In this document: positions 1 to 8,088 of the stretch, piece after piece
Layout: each line of letters starts with the position of its first letter
Position numbering within the stretch: position 1 is the first letter of the stretch
Source of the DNA: Actimicrobium antarcticum
GTDB lineage: Bacteria > Pseudomonadota > Gammaproteobacteria > Burkholderiales > Burkholderiaceae_D
DNA length: 64,000 nucleotides
Assembly (NCBI RefSeq): GCF_039536745.1
Contig: NZ_BAAAZE010000003.1
Span: forward strand, 157,870-221,869
Direction: 5' to 3'
The notes under the pieces: generated by a model
The model's database searches: none
Told to the model about the DNA's origin: nothing
What the model saw: the letters and a program-made list of their open reading frames with translations, nothing else
Translations under genes and position numbers: made by a program

Positions 1-1
1 C

Positions 2-949
2 GGCAACAAGCTGTGGAATGCAACGCGCTTCGTGCTGATGAATACCGTCGACAAGGACTGCGGCGTGGAGGAGCGCGACGAGGCCGGCTATCTGGAATTC
101 TCGGCAGCCGACCGCTGGATCACATCGCTGCTGCAGCGTACCGAAGCGGATGTGGCGAAGGGCTTTGCCGACTACCGTTTCGACAATATCGCGTCGTCGA
201 TCTACAAGTTCATCTGGGACGAATACTGCGACTGGTATCTGGAACTGGCCAAAGTGCAGATCCAGCATGGCAACGAGGCGCAACAGCGCGGCACCCGCCG
301 GACTTTGTTGAAAGTGCTGGAAACCACGCTGCGTCTGGCGCATCCGATCATTCCGTTCATTACCGAAGAATTGTGGCAAACCGTGGCACCGCTGTCGGGG
401 AAATTGCTCAAGCCCGAGGGCGATTCGATCATGATGCAGCCGTATCCGGAAGCGCAGCCGCACAAGATCGACGAGGCCGCCGAAGCCTGGATGGCGCAAC
501 TCAAGACCATGACCGATGCCTGTCGTAACCTGCGTGGCGAGATGCAACTGTCGCCTGCCGTGCGGGTGCCATTGATCCTGGAAACAGCTGCCGGCGCGGA
601 TGCCGCGCAGTTGCAATCGTTTGCACCGTATCTGCAGGCGCTGGCCAAATTGTCCGAGGTGCAAGTGCTCGACAAATTGCCGGAATCCCCTGCCCCGGTG
701 TCGATCGTGGGTAATGCGCGATTGATGCTGAAGGTGGAAATCGATGTCGCCGCCGAGCGCGAACGCCTGCTCAAGGAAATCACGCGCCTCGAAGGCGAGA
801 TCACCAAGGGCCATGCCAAACTGGGCAATGAAGCGTTTGTGGCGCGGGCGCCGGCTGCGGTGGTGCAGGCGGAACAGGCTCGTCTGGCGGGCTTCACCAG
901 CACGCTGGAAAAATTGCGGGAACAGTTTGCGAAATTGCCTGTAGGCTAA
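2..949 (+). CDS. valS: Valine--tRNA ligase, C-terminal part (5' end outside window)
   Basis: Charges tRNA-Val with valine in the cytoplasm. The reading frame is open from the first bases of the window and begins inside the conserved GNKLWNATRF stretch that closes the catalytic domain. It continues through the anticodon-binding domain (FITEELWQ at about residue 120 of the visible part) and ends in the C-terminal coiled-coil arm rich in Glu, Arg and Lys (AERERLLKEITRLEGEI), which is diagnostic of ValS compared with LeuRS and IleRS. About 315 residues are visible of a protein that is usually about 950 long. The start lies upstream of the window. The next gene follows 23 bases later on the same strand. 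Confidence 0.97.
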   Translation, partial: GNKLWNATRFVLMNTVDKDCGVEERDEAGYLEFSAADRWITSLLQRTEADVAKGFADYRFDNIASSIYKFIWDEYCDWYLELAKVQIQHGNEAQQRGTRRTLLKVLETTLRLAHPIIPFITEELWQTVAPLSGKLLKPEGDSIMMQPYPEAQPHKIDEAAEAWMAQLKTMTDACRNLRGEMQLSPAVRVPLILETAAGADAAQLQSFAPYLQALAKLSEVQVLDKLPESPAPVSIVGNARLMLKVEIDVAAERERLLKEITRLEGEITKGHAKLGNEAFVARAPAAVVQAEQARLAGFTSTLEKLREQFAKLPVG

Positions 950-972
950 TTGATTCTGATGAGGAGACATTC

Positions 973-1419
973 ATGATCGAGACTAAAAAACTGGCAGCAC
1001 TGACTGCCGGACTACTGATGGCTTGCGGTGCCATGGCGCAGAGCACGCCGGTGGGACTGTGGAAAAGCATCGACGACAGCACCGGCAAACCGAAGGCACT
1101 GATCCGCATCACGGACAGCAACGGCGAACTCAAAGGCAAGATCGAGAAACTGTTCTCGCCACCGCCGAATGATCCGAATCCGAAGTGCGACAAATGCGAT
1201 GGCGCCAACAAGGATCAGCAGATTATCGGAATGACGATTCTCAATGGCATGCGCGCCGACGGTAGCGACTATGCGGGCGGGACGATACTCGATCCGAACA
1301 ATGGCAAGGTTTATAAAAGCAAGATGACGCTGGCTGATGAGGGCAAGAAGCTGAATGTGCGCGGGTATATCGGGGTGCCGATGCTGGGGCGCACGCAGAT
1401 GTGGGTGCGGGAGGAGTAA
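973..1419 (+). CDS. DUF2147 family exported protein
   Basis: A 148-residue protein with an N-terminal signal peptide (MIETKKLAALTAGLLMACGAMAQ, cleavage after AMA-Q) and a mature part beginning TPVGLWKSIDD, the typical opening of DUF2147 proteins (GxWxTIDDxTGKPKSLVRI pattern). The conserved CDKCDG pair of cysteines sits near residue 77. The family is predicted periplasmic and its biochemical role is not established. The start is supported by GAGGAG seven bases upstream. It may be co-transcribed with valS. Downstream it runs directly into the palindrome array. Confidence 0.88.
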   Translation: MIETKKLAALTAGLLMACGAMAQSTPVGLWKSIDDSTGKPKALIRITDSNGELKGKIEKLFSPPPNDPNPKCDKCDGANKDQQIIGMTILNGMRADGSDYAGGTILDPNNGKVYKSKMTLADEGKKLNVRGYIGVPMLGRTQMWVREE

Positions 1420-1460
1420 CGGGGGTTGTTGAGGGGGCGCGCTGCAGAGGCAAGTTTCCG

Positions 1461-1620
1461 CTGGTGATGTGGTTTGCGTAAGTTGGAAAAAACCGCCGAT
1501 GCGCGACAACTGGCAGTTGCAGGCAGCGATTAATAAATGAGGCAGGTATTGCTTGCGCCTCCCCGGCAAGAGCGGGTGGTGCGGTTTTTGCGGATACGGC
1601 AAGCTGAAGAGGCCAGTTTG
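1461..1620. repeat. Degenerate leading copy of the array's spacer
   Basis: This stretch resembles the 147-bp segment that later separates the palindrome pairs (shared blocks: TGGTGATGTGGTTTGCG, CAGCGATTAATAAAT, CAGGTATTGCTTGC, GTGCGGTTTTTG), but is much more diverged than the later copies are from one another. It therefore looks like the oldest or founding copy of the tandem unit. No coding potential is apparent. Confidence 0.7.
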
Positions 1621-1857
1621 CGGGGTCAGAGTTTTTTTTCGCAGGGGTATCGCGAAAATTACTCTGACCCCGCAAACGGATTACGGAGTGCGGCCGTGGC
1701 GCTCCGGTAGCTACCTTCGCGGTTAGCCGGCTACGGGATTGCGCAAAGCTGTCGTGCCTGACGGGCAGCGCCGGTCGCGATCTGCGTGCTCCGGAATCCG
1801 CAAGCAGGGTCAGAGTAATTTTCGCGGTGAAGCGTTGCGAAAAAAAACTCTGACCCT
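1621..1857. repeat. Palindrome pair 1 (elements at 1621-1672 and 1806-1857)
   Basis: Element 1 has CGGGGTCAGAGT / ACTCTGACCCCG ends and an inner GCG..CGC hairpin. Element 2 has AGGGTCAGAGT / ACTCTGACCCT ends. The 133-bp spacer differs from later copies by scattered substitutions (for example GGCCGTGGCGCTCC in place of CAGACGTGGCGCACC). Confidence 0.88.
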
Positions 1858-2003
1858 GGTTGCTGGCGATGTGGTTTGCGGCTGCTACGAAAAACCACTG
1901 ATGTTGTTCGCAGCGATTAATAAATACAGCAGGTATTGCTTGCCCCCGGCAAAAGCGGGTCGTGCGGTTTTTGGGGACATGGCACGCTGCAAAAGCCAGT
2001 TTC

Positions 2004-2240
2004 CGGGGTCAGAGTTTTTTTTCGCAGGGGTATCGCGAAAATTACTCTGACCCCGCAAACGGATTGCGGCGTGCAGACGTGGCGCACCGGCAGCTACGTT
2101 CTCGATCAGCCGGTTGCGGAATTGCACAGAGCTGTCGTGGCTGACTGGCAGCGCCGGTCGCGATCTGCGTGCTCCGGAATCCGCAAGCAGGGTCAGAGTA
2201 ATTTTCGCGGTGAAGCGTTGCGAAAAAAAACTCTGACCCT
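2004..2240. repeat. Palindrome pair 2 (2004-2055 and 2189-2240)
   Basis: The two elements are identical in sequence to those of pair 1 and placed exactly 383 bp further on. The preceding 146-bp spacer (1858-2003) contains its own potential stem TGCGAAAAACC..GTTCGCA. Confidence 0.88.
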
Positions 2241-2386
2241 GGTTGCTGGTGATGTGGTTTGCGGCGGCTGCGAAAAACCACTGATGTTGTTCGCAGCGAT
2301 TAATAAATACAGCAGGTATTGCTTGCCCCCGGCAAAAGCGGGTCGTGCGGTTTTTGGGGACATGGCACGCTGCAAAAGCCAGTTTC

Positions 2387-2622
2387 CGGGGTCAGAGTTT
2401 TTTTTCGCAGGGGTATCGCGAAAATTACTCTGACCCCGCAAACGGATTGCGGAGTGCAGCCGTGATGCCCCGGCAGCTACGTTCTCGATCCGCCGGCTAC
2501 GGGATTGCACAAAGCTGTCGTGCCTGACGGGCAGCGGCGGTCGCGATCTGCGTGCTCCGGAATCCGCAAGCAGGGCCAGAGTAATTTTCGCGGTACAACT
2601 TGCGAAAAAAAACTCTGGCCCT
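2387..2622. repeat. Palindrome pair 3 (2387-2438 and 2572-2622), with a compensated change
   Basis: The first element matches pairs 1 and 2. The second has AGGGCCAGAGT at the left end and ACTCTGGCCCT at the right end: both arms changed so that pairing is kept. Its loop is one base shorter (GGTACAACTTGCG). Confidence 0.88.
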
Positions 2623-2733
2623 GGTTGCTGGTGATGTGGTTTGCGGCGGTTGATTAAATCCGACGGTGCGCGACGGCTGGCAATTGCAAGCGGCGTGGGT
2701 TTGCGGAGGCTGCATGCTGAAAAAGCCAGTTTC

Positions 2734-2969
2734 CGGGGTCAGAGTTTTTTTTCGCAGGGGTATCGCGAAAATTACTCTGACCCCGTAAACGGATTGCGGC
2801 GTGCAACCGTGGCGCACCGGCAGCTACGTTCTCGATCCGCCGGCTGCGGAATTGCACAAAGCTGTCGTGCCTTACTGGCAGCGGCGGTCGCGATCTGCGT
2901 GCTCCGGAATCCGCAAGCAGGGTCGGAGTAATTTTCGCGGTAAAGCGTGCGAAAAAAAACTCTGACCCT
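2734..2969. repeat. Palindrome pair 4 (2734-2785 and 2919-2969)
   Basis: The preceding spacer is shortened and diverged (2623-2733), so this pair starts 347 rather than 383 bp after pair 3. The last element carries AGGGTCGGAGT on the left without a compensating change on the right. After it, homology to the spacer continues only to about 2995. Confidence 0.85.
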
Positions 2970-3088
2970 GGTTGCTGGTGATGTGGTTTGCGGCGGTTGG
3001 TAACAGCGGGCGGTGTGGTGTGAGAGAACTGGCAGGGAATGAAGTCGCTCGCTAACGCTAGCGACAACACTCCATCAACCAATACTTC

Positions 3089-3931
3089 TTACACAAATCC
3101 CACCGTCAACCCCGGCAAACTCACCCCCGAAAACGCGGTCGTCCAGGTCTGTCCGCCAGCAATCGGATACGCCTCGGTCCAGGTGCCGGTAGTGATGATC
3201 TCGCCGGCAGTCAGCGGTGCGAACTCCGGTTGTGTCTGCAGCAGCTTGTGCAAATGCATCATGGCATGCACCGGGCTGTCCAGCAAGTCGGCGCCGAATC
3301 CGGCACCACGCAACGAGAACCCTTCACCCGAGTCCAGCGACAGCGATACGCTGGAATTGGTCAGGACTTCAGCGAGATTGCGGCGCGAGGCAGCCGACAA
3401 GATGTGCGGTTCGCCAATGATCAGCGAGCCATGCAGGCCGAACGCGGCGACCGCATCGACCGGCTCGAACTGCCAGTCGGCGAACGGGCAGACGATGATT
3501 TCGAAACCATGCGCCATCCATTCGATGCAGGCGGCCAGTTCCGTCAGGGAGGCATTTTTTGCGGGGGTCTTGCCGAGTTTGAAGACGATTTCGGGTTCCA
3601 GACGCGGCTGGACGGCACCGACCAGACTCTGGAAAGCGCGGTTGTCGTCGGCAAAGCGCACGGTGGAGTCGTACATGGTGGCCCAGACCGGGACATCGAC
3701 CAGATTCTGGCCACCGAACTTGCTCCAGACCTTGCGATTATTGAAGCCGATCTTGCGACCGACCGGCTGTTCGCCCTGCGCGATGCGGATGTCGAGGATG
3801 CGTTTGGCGACTTCGTAACCATCGGACATGGTCAGCGCGGTATCGACCGACAGGCGCGGCATTTGCGCCGAGTTGGCGCGGGCGTCCAGCAACTGGTGGG
3901 CGTAACGATTGGATAGTGTGGACATCAGCAT
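3089..3931 (-). CDS. 2-keto-4-pentenoate hydratase / fumarylacetoacetate hydrolase-fold protein
   Basis: A 280-residue member of the FAH superfamily, most like 2-oxopent-4-enoate hydratases (MhpD/XylJ type), which add water to 2-hydroxypenta-2,4-dienoate in meta-cleavage pathways; decarboxylases of the same fold are an alternative. Visible marks are RKIGFNNRKVW near residue 59 and the acidic LEPEIVFKL near residue 113, where the metal-binding glutamates sit in this family. Two in-frame ATGs (3931 and 3925) are possible starts. It is the last gene of the transporter transcript, 76 bases after an alpha/beta hydrolase. The actual substrate is not known, because aldolase, tautomerase and ring-cleaving dioxygenase genes are absent from the window. 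Confidence 0.82.
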   Translation of the reverse strand: MLMSTLSNRYAHQLLDARANSAQMPRLSVDTALTMSDGYEVAKRILDIRIAQGEQPVGRKIGFNNRKVWSKFGGQNLVDVPVWATMYDSTVRFADDNRAFQSLVGAVQPRLEPEIVFKLGKTPAKNASLTELAACIEWMAHGFEIIVCPFADWQFEPVDAVAAFGLHGSLIIGEPHILSAASRRNLAEVLTNSSVSLSLDSGEGFSLRGAGFGADLLDSPVHAMMHLHKLLQTQPEFAPLTAGEIITTGTWTEAYPIAGGQTWTTAFSGVSLPGLTVGFV

Positions 3932-3986
3932 TGCGGACTCGCTTAGGTAGGAGTGAAAACAGTCAGACTATTTTCAGCTACCGCAA

Positions 3987-3997
3987 CGTATTACACA
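3987..3997. promoter_or_regulatory. Possible second operator half-match (ACGTATTACAC)
   Basis: Lies in the 76-bp gap before the hydratase gene. It shares the core GTATTAC with the palindrome at 9544-9554 beside the GntR gene and fits the GTnnnAC core of FCD-type GntR operators. A short match, so weak. Confidence 0.25.
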
Positions 3998-4007
3998 AGC
4001 GCCATGA

Positions 4008-4817
4008 TCAGGCATGTTGTACCAGCCAATCTGACAGCAATTGCTGGAATCGTTCAGGTTGCTCCATCAGGAAAAAATGGCTGGCGTTCTCGAAAATTTC
4101 GGTGCGGACATTCGGCAGCCCGTCGCCCAGCCAACCGGTGGCCGTCAGCGAACAGATCGGATCGCTGGCGCCCGCCATGACCAGTACCGGCTGGTGGAGT
4201 CGCGCCAGCTCAGGCAGCGTGTCATGCTCCTGGCAGGCCGTGTTCTGGCGGATGTAGCAGGCCGGCAAGCGGGTTTCGCCGCCGATGAGGCGTTCAATCG
4301 CGGCGACCCGTTCGGGCTGCTGATTGAAAAAATCCGCCGAGACAAAGTTCTGCACCGAATGGCGCGCATGGTCGGCCCAGTTCATGCGCCATTCGAGCGC
4401 ATCGCGCATGTTCAGCAAGACCCGCCGGCCCAGCGGGTCGAGCCGCGCAAACGAGGCGCACAACACCATCGACAGCACCCGTGCTGGCGCGAGCAATGCC
4501 ATCTGCTGCGCGACTGCGCCACCCATCGACCGGCCGACCACGTGGGCCCGCTCGATCTGCAGATAATCCATCAGCCCGAGCGTGTCGCGGGCCAGGTCGG
4601 CGGTGCTGACCGGCTCATCGACCTGTGTGCTGTGCCCGGCGCCGCGATTGTCGAACGCAATGACCCGGTACGACTGGCGCAATACCGCGACCTGCGCCAG
4701 CCATGCGCTGAGATCACCGGCCAGTCCGTGGATCAGCACCACGACCGGGCCGCTGCCTTCATCGAGGTAGCGCAGCGCGTAGTTACCGACGGGTGCGAAT
4801 TTCAGGTCGAAGTCCAT
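4008..4817 (-). CDS. Alpha/beta-fold hydrolase with intact triad
   Basis: A 269-residue cytoplasmic hydrolase. It has the oxyanion-hole HG motif (VVVLIHGLAG, residues 26-35), the nucleophile elbow GRSMGG with Ser97, the acid Asp219 (GASDPIC) and His247 (NASHFF). Overall it resembles meta-cleavage product hydrolases and 3-oxoadipate enol-lactonases. It begins 12 bases after livF ends and precedes the hydratase, so it likely acts between import and hydration in the same pathway. The substrate cannot be read from sequence. Confidence 0.85.
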   Translation of the reverse strand: MDFDLKFAPVGNYALRYLDEGSGPVVVLIHGLAGDLSAWLAQVAVLRQSYRVIAFDNRGAGHSTQVDEPVSTADLARDTLGLMDYLQIERAHVVGRSMGGAVAQQMALLAPARVLSMVLCASFARLDPLGRRVLLNMRDALEWRMNWADHARHSVQNFVSADFFNQQPERVAAIERLIGGETRLPACYIRQNTACQEHDTLPELARLHQPVLVMAGASDPICSLTATGWLGDGLPNVRTEIFENASHFFLMEQPERFQQLLSDWLVQHA

Positions 4818-4829
4818 GGGATGTCTTTC

Positions 4830-5546
4830 TCAGGTGATGCCGAGATGGGATTGCAGTTGCGCCTGCTGCTGGCGGAAATCGGCGTTGCTGCCGGCAAACA
4901 CGACGCGGCCGGTATTGAGCAGCACCACGTCGTCGGCCACTTTCATGGCCAGCCCAAGATTCTGTTCCACCAGCAGGATGGCGATTTGACTTTTGAGCTG
5001 TTCGAGCACGTCGCCGACTTCGCGCACGATTTGCGGTGCCAGGCCTTCGGACGGTTCGTCCATCAGCAGCACGGACGGATTGGTCATCAGCGCGCGACCG
5101 ATTGCCAGCATCTGCTGTTCGCCGCCGGACAGGCTGGCGGCAAGCTGGTGCTGGCGCTCGCGCAGGCGCGGGAACATCGCATGGACGTCATCGCAAGTCC
5201 AGCAGCGCCGCCCGGCCGGCGTGTGCTTGCGTGACGCCACCAGCAGGTTTTCACGCACGCTCAGGCTGCCAAAAATACGCCGCCCCTGCGGCACCAAGCC
5301 GATGCCGGCGCGACTGATCTGTTCCGGCGTACTGCGCGCCAGGTCGATGCCCGCCAACAGCACCCGGCCTGAACGCGGTGGCACGAAGCCGGCGATCGCA
5401 CTGATGCATGTCGACTTGCCGGCGCCGTTGCGACCCAGCAGCGCCAGCACCTTGCCCGGCGCCAGTGCCAGCGAGACATCATGCAGTACGTGGCTGTCGG
5501 CGTAGAACGCGTTGAGGTTGTCCAGTTCGAGCAGGTTAGTGGCCAA
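4830..5546 (-). CDS. livF: Branched-chain-type ABC importer, ATP-binding protein LivF
   Basis: One of two nucleotide-binding subunits of the importer; 238 residues, normal for LivF. Walker A is GRNGAGKST near residue 37, the signature is LSGGEQQMLAIGRAL, Walker B is LLMDEPSEGLAP. The chosen start is a TTG (MATNLLELDNL) with GGGAG about eight bases upstream and an 11-bp overlap with the end of livG; a longer frame upstream has no support and would overlap livG further. Fourth cistron of livJHMGF. Confidence 0.92.
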   Translation of the reverse strand: MATNLLELDNLNAFYADSHVLHDVSLALAPGKVLALLGRNGAGKSTCISAIAGFVPPRSGRVLLAGIDLARSTPEQISRAGIGLVPQGRRIFGSLSVRENLLVASRKHTPAGRRCWTCDDVHAMFPRLRERQHQLAASLSGGEQQMLAIGRALMTNPSVLLMDEPSEGLAPQIVREVGDVLEQLKSQIAILLVEQNLGLAMKVADDVVLLNTGRVVFAGSNADFRQQQAQLQSHLGIT

Positions 5547-6276
5547 GGTAAATCTCCCGGGTACGCGGATCGTTGACGACTTGCTCGCGGGTACCACCCA
5601 GGATGACTTCACCGTAATGCAGCAGCGTGATCCGGTCGGCGAAGGCCAGTGCGACCTCCATGTCGTGCTCGATCATGATGATGGTGATCTTGCGGTCGAT
5701 CTGGCCCAGCAATTGCCGGATGGTGTCACGCTCTTCGGCCGACAGGCCGGCCAGCGGTTCGTCGAGCAGCAGCACTTGCGGCTCCTGCGCCAGCGCCATG
5801 GCGATTTCGAGCCGGCGTTTTTCGCCGTACGAGGTTTGCTGCAGCGGCAACGCTGCCTTGTGGCCGAGGCCGACTGCCTCCAGCACCGCATGTGCGCGCG
5901 CCGTCATCGTCCGTTCATCGGACAGGCTGCCCCAGTGCCGCCAGCGGCGCGGCGATTTGCCAAGCAGCGCCAGCATCACGTTGTGCAACAGCGTGTCCTT
6001 GCCGAACAGCGTGACGATCTGATAGGTGCGCGCCAGCCCGTGCTGCGCCCGGCTCGCGGTGGGCAGGCGCGTGACATCGCGCCCGAGCAAGCTGATGCGG
6101 CCGCTGTCGGACCGAAAATCCCCGGCGATCAAATTGAACAAGGTGGTCTTGCCAGCACCGTTCGGGCCGATCAGCAAATGCCGTTCGCCCTGCTCCACCC
6201 GCAGGTCGACGCCGCGCGTGACCTGCAGGCCGCCGAAGGCCTTGCTCAGGCCGGACAGTTCGAGTACCGGATTCAT
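5536..6276 (-). CDS. livG: Branched-chain-type ABC importer, ATP-binding protein LivG
   Basis: A 246-residue nucleotide-binding subunit. Walker A is GPNGAGKTTLFN near residue 40, Walker B is LLLDEPLAGLS, and the H-loop IMIEHDMEVA is present. The signature region reads TSYGEKRRLEIAMAL, the LivG form of the signature. Start ATG at 6276 has an excellent AAGGAGG-like site (AAGGAGGAGCGCGC) and overlaps the livM stop as ATGA, indicating translational coupling. Confidence 0.94.
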   Translation of the reverse strand: MNPVLELSGLSKAFGGLQVTRGVDLRVEQGERHLLIGPNGAGKTTLFNLIAGDFRSDSGRISLLGRDVTRLPTASRAQHGLARTYQIVTLFGKDTLLHNVMLALLGKSPRRWRHWGSLSDERTMTARAHAVLEAVGLGHKAALPLQQTSYGEKRRLEIAMALAQEPQVLLLDEPLAGLSAEERDTIRQLLGQIDRKITIIMIEHDMEVALAFADRITLLHYGEVILGGTREQVVNDPRTREIYLGH

Positions 6277-7229
6277 GCGCGCTCCTCCTTGTGCCGCCGC
6301 CGTTGTTGCCACCGCTGCCATAGTTTGGCCACGCCCGGCACGATACCGTTCGGCACGAACAGCACGATAAACAGGAACACGAAACCCAGCAGCATGATCC
6401 AGCGATCGATGTAGCCGCTGGCGATATTTTTCAGCAGCACCACCAGCGCGGCACCAACCACCGGCCCGGCCAGCGTCGCCGGTCCGCCGGCGATGACCAT
6501 CAGCAGCATCTCGGCCGAGTTGGCCAGCGCCAGACTGTGCGGGCTGATGAACTGCTGGTAATAGACATACATCAGGCCTGCCACGGCACCGAAAAATCCG
6601 CTGATCGTAAACGTGATCCAGCGGATCAGCCAGACATTGAATCCCAGCGCACTCATGCGGCGTGGCTGATCGCGGGTACCGCGGATGCTGGCGCCGAACG
6701 GCGAACGCACCCATAACGCGACCACTGCCCAGACCAGCAGGAACACCAGCAACGTGAAGTAATAGAAATGGCTGGCCGGCCCGAGGTCGAAGCCGAACGG
6801 ATGCGGCCGGCTGATGCCGGACAAACCATTGTCGCCACCGGTGACGCTGGCCCAGCGATAGGCAATGCCCCACAGTATCTGGCCCAGTGCCAGCGTGATC
6901 ATCAGGAAACCGATGCCGCTGGCGCGCAGCGCAATGAGCCCGAACACCCCCGCCACCACGGTCGATCCGGCCAGTGCCGCTGCTGCTGCCGACGCCTGGT
7001 CCCACTGCAGATTGAGCATCAGCCAGGCGCTCGAATACGCCGCCAGTCCAAGGAAGCCGGCATGGCCGAGCGAGGTCAGCCCGGCATAGCCGACCAGCAG
7101 GTTCAGGCTCAGTGCAAACAGCGCGGCGATCAGCGCCTGGCTGGCGAGGTTGGTGTAATAGTCGCTCCCGGCCAGCCAGGGCAGGATCGCCAGCAGCGCG
7201 ATGAAAATGAAGAGCAATGCGCGTTTCAT
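6273..7229 (-). CDS. livM: Branched-chain-type ABC importer, permease LivM
   Basis: A 318-residue inner-membrane permease with about eight to nine hydrophobic segments (for example LLFIFIALLAILPWLAG at the N-terminus and LLGFVFLFIVLFVPNGI near the C-terminus). The family motif LNLLVGYAGLTSLGHAGFLGLGAY is recognisable near residue 43 (LVGYAGLTSLGHAGFLG). It overlaps livH upstream and livG downstream by ATGA junctions. It forms the translocation channel together with LivH. Confidence 0.94.
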   Translation of the reverse strand: MKRALLFIFIALLAILPWLAGSDYYTNLASQALIAALFALSLNLLVGYAGLTSLGHAGFLGLAAYSSAWLMLNLQWDQASAAAAALAGSTVVAGVFGLIALRASGIGFLMITLALGQILWGIAYRWASVTGGDNGLSGISRPHPFGFDLGPASHFYYFTLLVFLLVWAVVALWVRSPFGASIRGTRDQPRRMSALGFNVWLIRWITFTISGFFGAVAGLMYVYYQQFISPHSLALANSAEMLLMVIAGGPATLAGPVVGAALVVLLKNIASGYIDRWIMLLGFVFLFIVLFVPNGIVPGVAKLWQRWQQRRRHKEERA

Positions 7230-8086
7230 GCAGCAATCCTTCCGAACAAGCCACGCGGACGCACCGCCAGGATCACCACCATCGGCAGGAACAGGATGAT
7301 GTACGCCAGGTCCGGGAACAGCGCCTGGCCAAAACTGTAGATGAAGCCGATCACGAAGCTGCCGACGAACGCGCCGGCCAGGCTGCCAAGACCGCCGAGG
7401 ATGACCACGACCAGCGCCAGTGGCAGCATGTCGGCATCCATGCCCGGATACACCGACAGAATAGGCGCGGCAATCACGCCGCCGATGCCGGCCAGCGCCG
7501 CACCGAGGCAGAATACGATGGTAAACAGGCGCGAGGCCGGGATGCCGATGCCGCGCGCCATTTGCATGTCATCGACGCTGGCCCGGATCATCATGCCCAG
7601 CCGGGTCTTGTCGAGCAGCAGCCACAGGCTGATTGCCAGCAGGATTGCAAAGCCCAGCACGCCTAGCCGGTAGAGCGGAAAGACCTGACCGAACAGGCGC
7701 GTCGAGCCGGCCAGGAAGGCCGGGGCATCGACCGGCTGCGGATCGCCGCCCCAGGCCCACAAACTGAAATCGGCAATGATGAAGGCAATGCCCAGCGTGG
7801 CCAGTACCTGGCCGAGGCCGTTGCCGGCAAGCCGGCGCAGCACCAGCCGCTCGACGACTGCACCGAGCGTGCCGACGGCCAGCCCGGCCGCCAGCAACGC
7901 CGCGAAAAAGCCGTAGCCGTGCGTGATCACGCTCAGGCCGACGTAGGCCCCGAGCATGAAGTAAGCGCCATGCGACAGGTTGGCGATGCGCATCAGTCCG
8001 AAGATCAGCGAGAAGCCCGCCGCCAGTGTGAACAGCACGCCGCCCAGCGCAAGGCTGTTGAGACTTTGGATCAGCCAGAATGACAC
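7226..8086 (-). CDS. livH: Branched-chain-type ABC importer, permease LivH
   Basis: A 286-residue permease of the LivH type: LNSLALGGVLFTLAAG at the N-terminus, then LIFGLMRIANLSHGAYFMLG, the conserved LivH motif, and about eight hydrophobic stretches. It starts with GTG two bases after the livJ stop codon (TAG) and overlaps livM by ATGA at its end. Second cistron of the importer operon. Confidence 0.93.
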   Translation of the reverse strand: MSFWLIQSLNSLALGGVLFTLAAGFSLIFGLMRIANLSHGAYFMLGAYVGLSVITHGYGFFAALLAAGLAVGTLGAVVERLVLRRLAGNGLGQVLATLGIAFIIADFSLWAWGGDPQPVDAPAFLAGSTRLFGQVFPLYRLGVLGFAILLAISLWLLLDKTRLGMMIRASVDDMQMARGIGIPASRLFTIVFCLGAALAGIGGVIAAPILSVYPGMDADMLPLALVVVILGGLGSLAGAFVGSFVIGFIYSFGQALFPDLAYIILFLPMVVILAVRPRGLFGRIAA

Positions 8087-8088
8087 GC

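Larger units (their letters stand above)
1621..2969. repeat. Array of four tandem ~383-bp units, each with two opposed palindromes
   Basis: Eight 51-52-nt palindromic elements alternate in orientation at 1621, 1806, 2004, 2189, 2387, 2572, 2734 and 2919. Each is bounded by GGGTCAGAGT and its reverse complement ACTCTGACCC. Odd-numbered elements are close to the reverse complement of even-numbered ones, with a different loop. Spacers are nearly fixed: about 133 bp within a pair and 146 bp between pairs, giving an exact 383-bp period for the first three copies and 347 bp for the last, which lost part of a spacer. Organisation is like BIME/REP clusters. The GGGTCAGAGT ends resemble, from memory, repeats found near Y1-type REP transposases, but no such gene lies in the window. 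Confidence 0.9.

Noticed and set aside
1739..2527. Several open frames of 60-165 codons across the palindrome array
   Set aside because: They repeat with the array, exist on both strands, lack ribosome-binding sites and read through the palindromes themselves.
1621..2969. CRISPR array
   Set aside because: Units are far too long, spacers are repeated rather than unique, the repeats alternate in orientation, and no cas genes are present.
1461..2995. Diversity-generating retroelement or retron
   Set aside because: No reverse transcriptase is encoded nearby, and differences between copies are not confined to A positions.
4041..5234. 397-codon frame opposite the alpha/beta hydrolase and livF
   Set aside because: Antisense shadow crossing two real genes with strong motifs on the other strand.
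5547..5612. N-terminal extension of livF
   Set aside because: Would lie wholly in livG coding sequence; the TTG at 5546 has a suitable ribosome-binding site and matches the family start.
6277..7254. Long N-terminal extension of livG
   Set aside because: It is a shadow of livM; the ATG at 6276 has an excellent ribosome-binding site.
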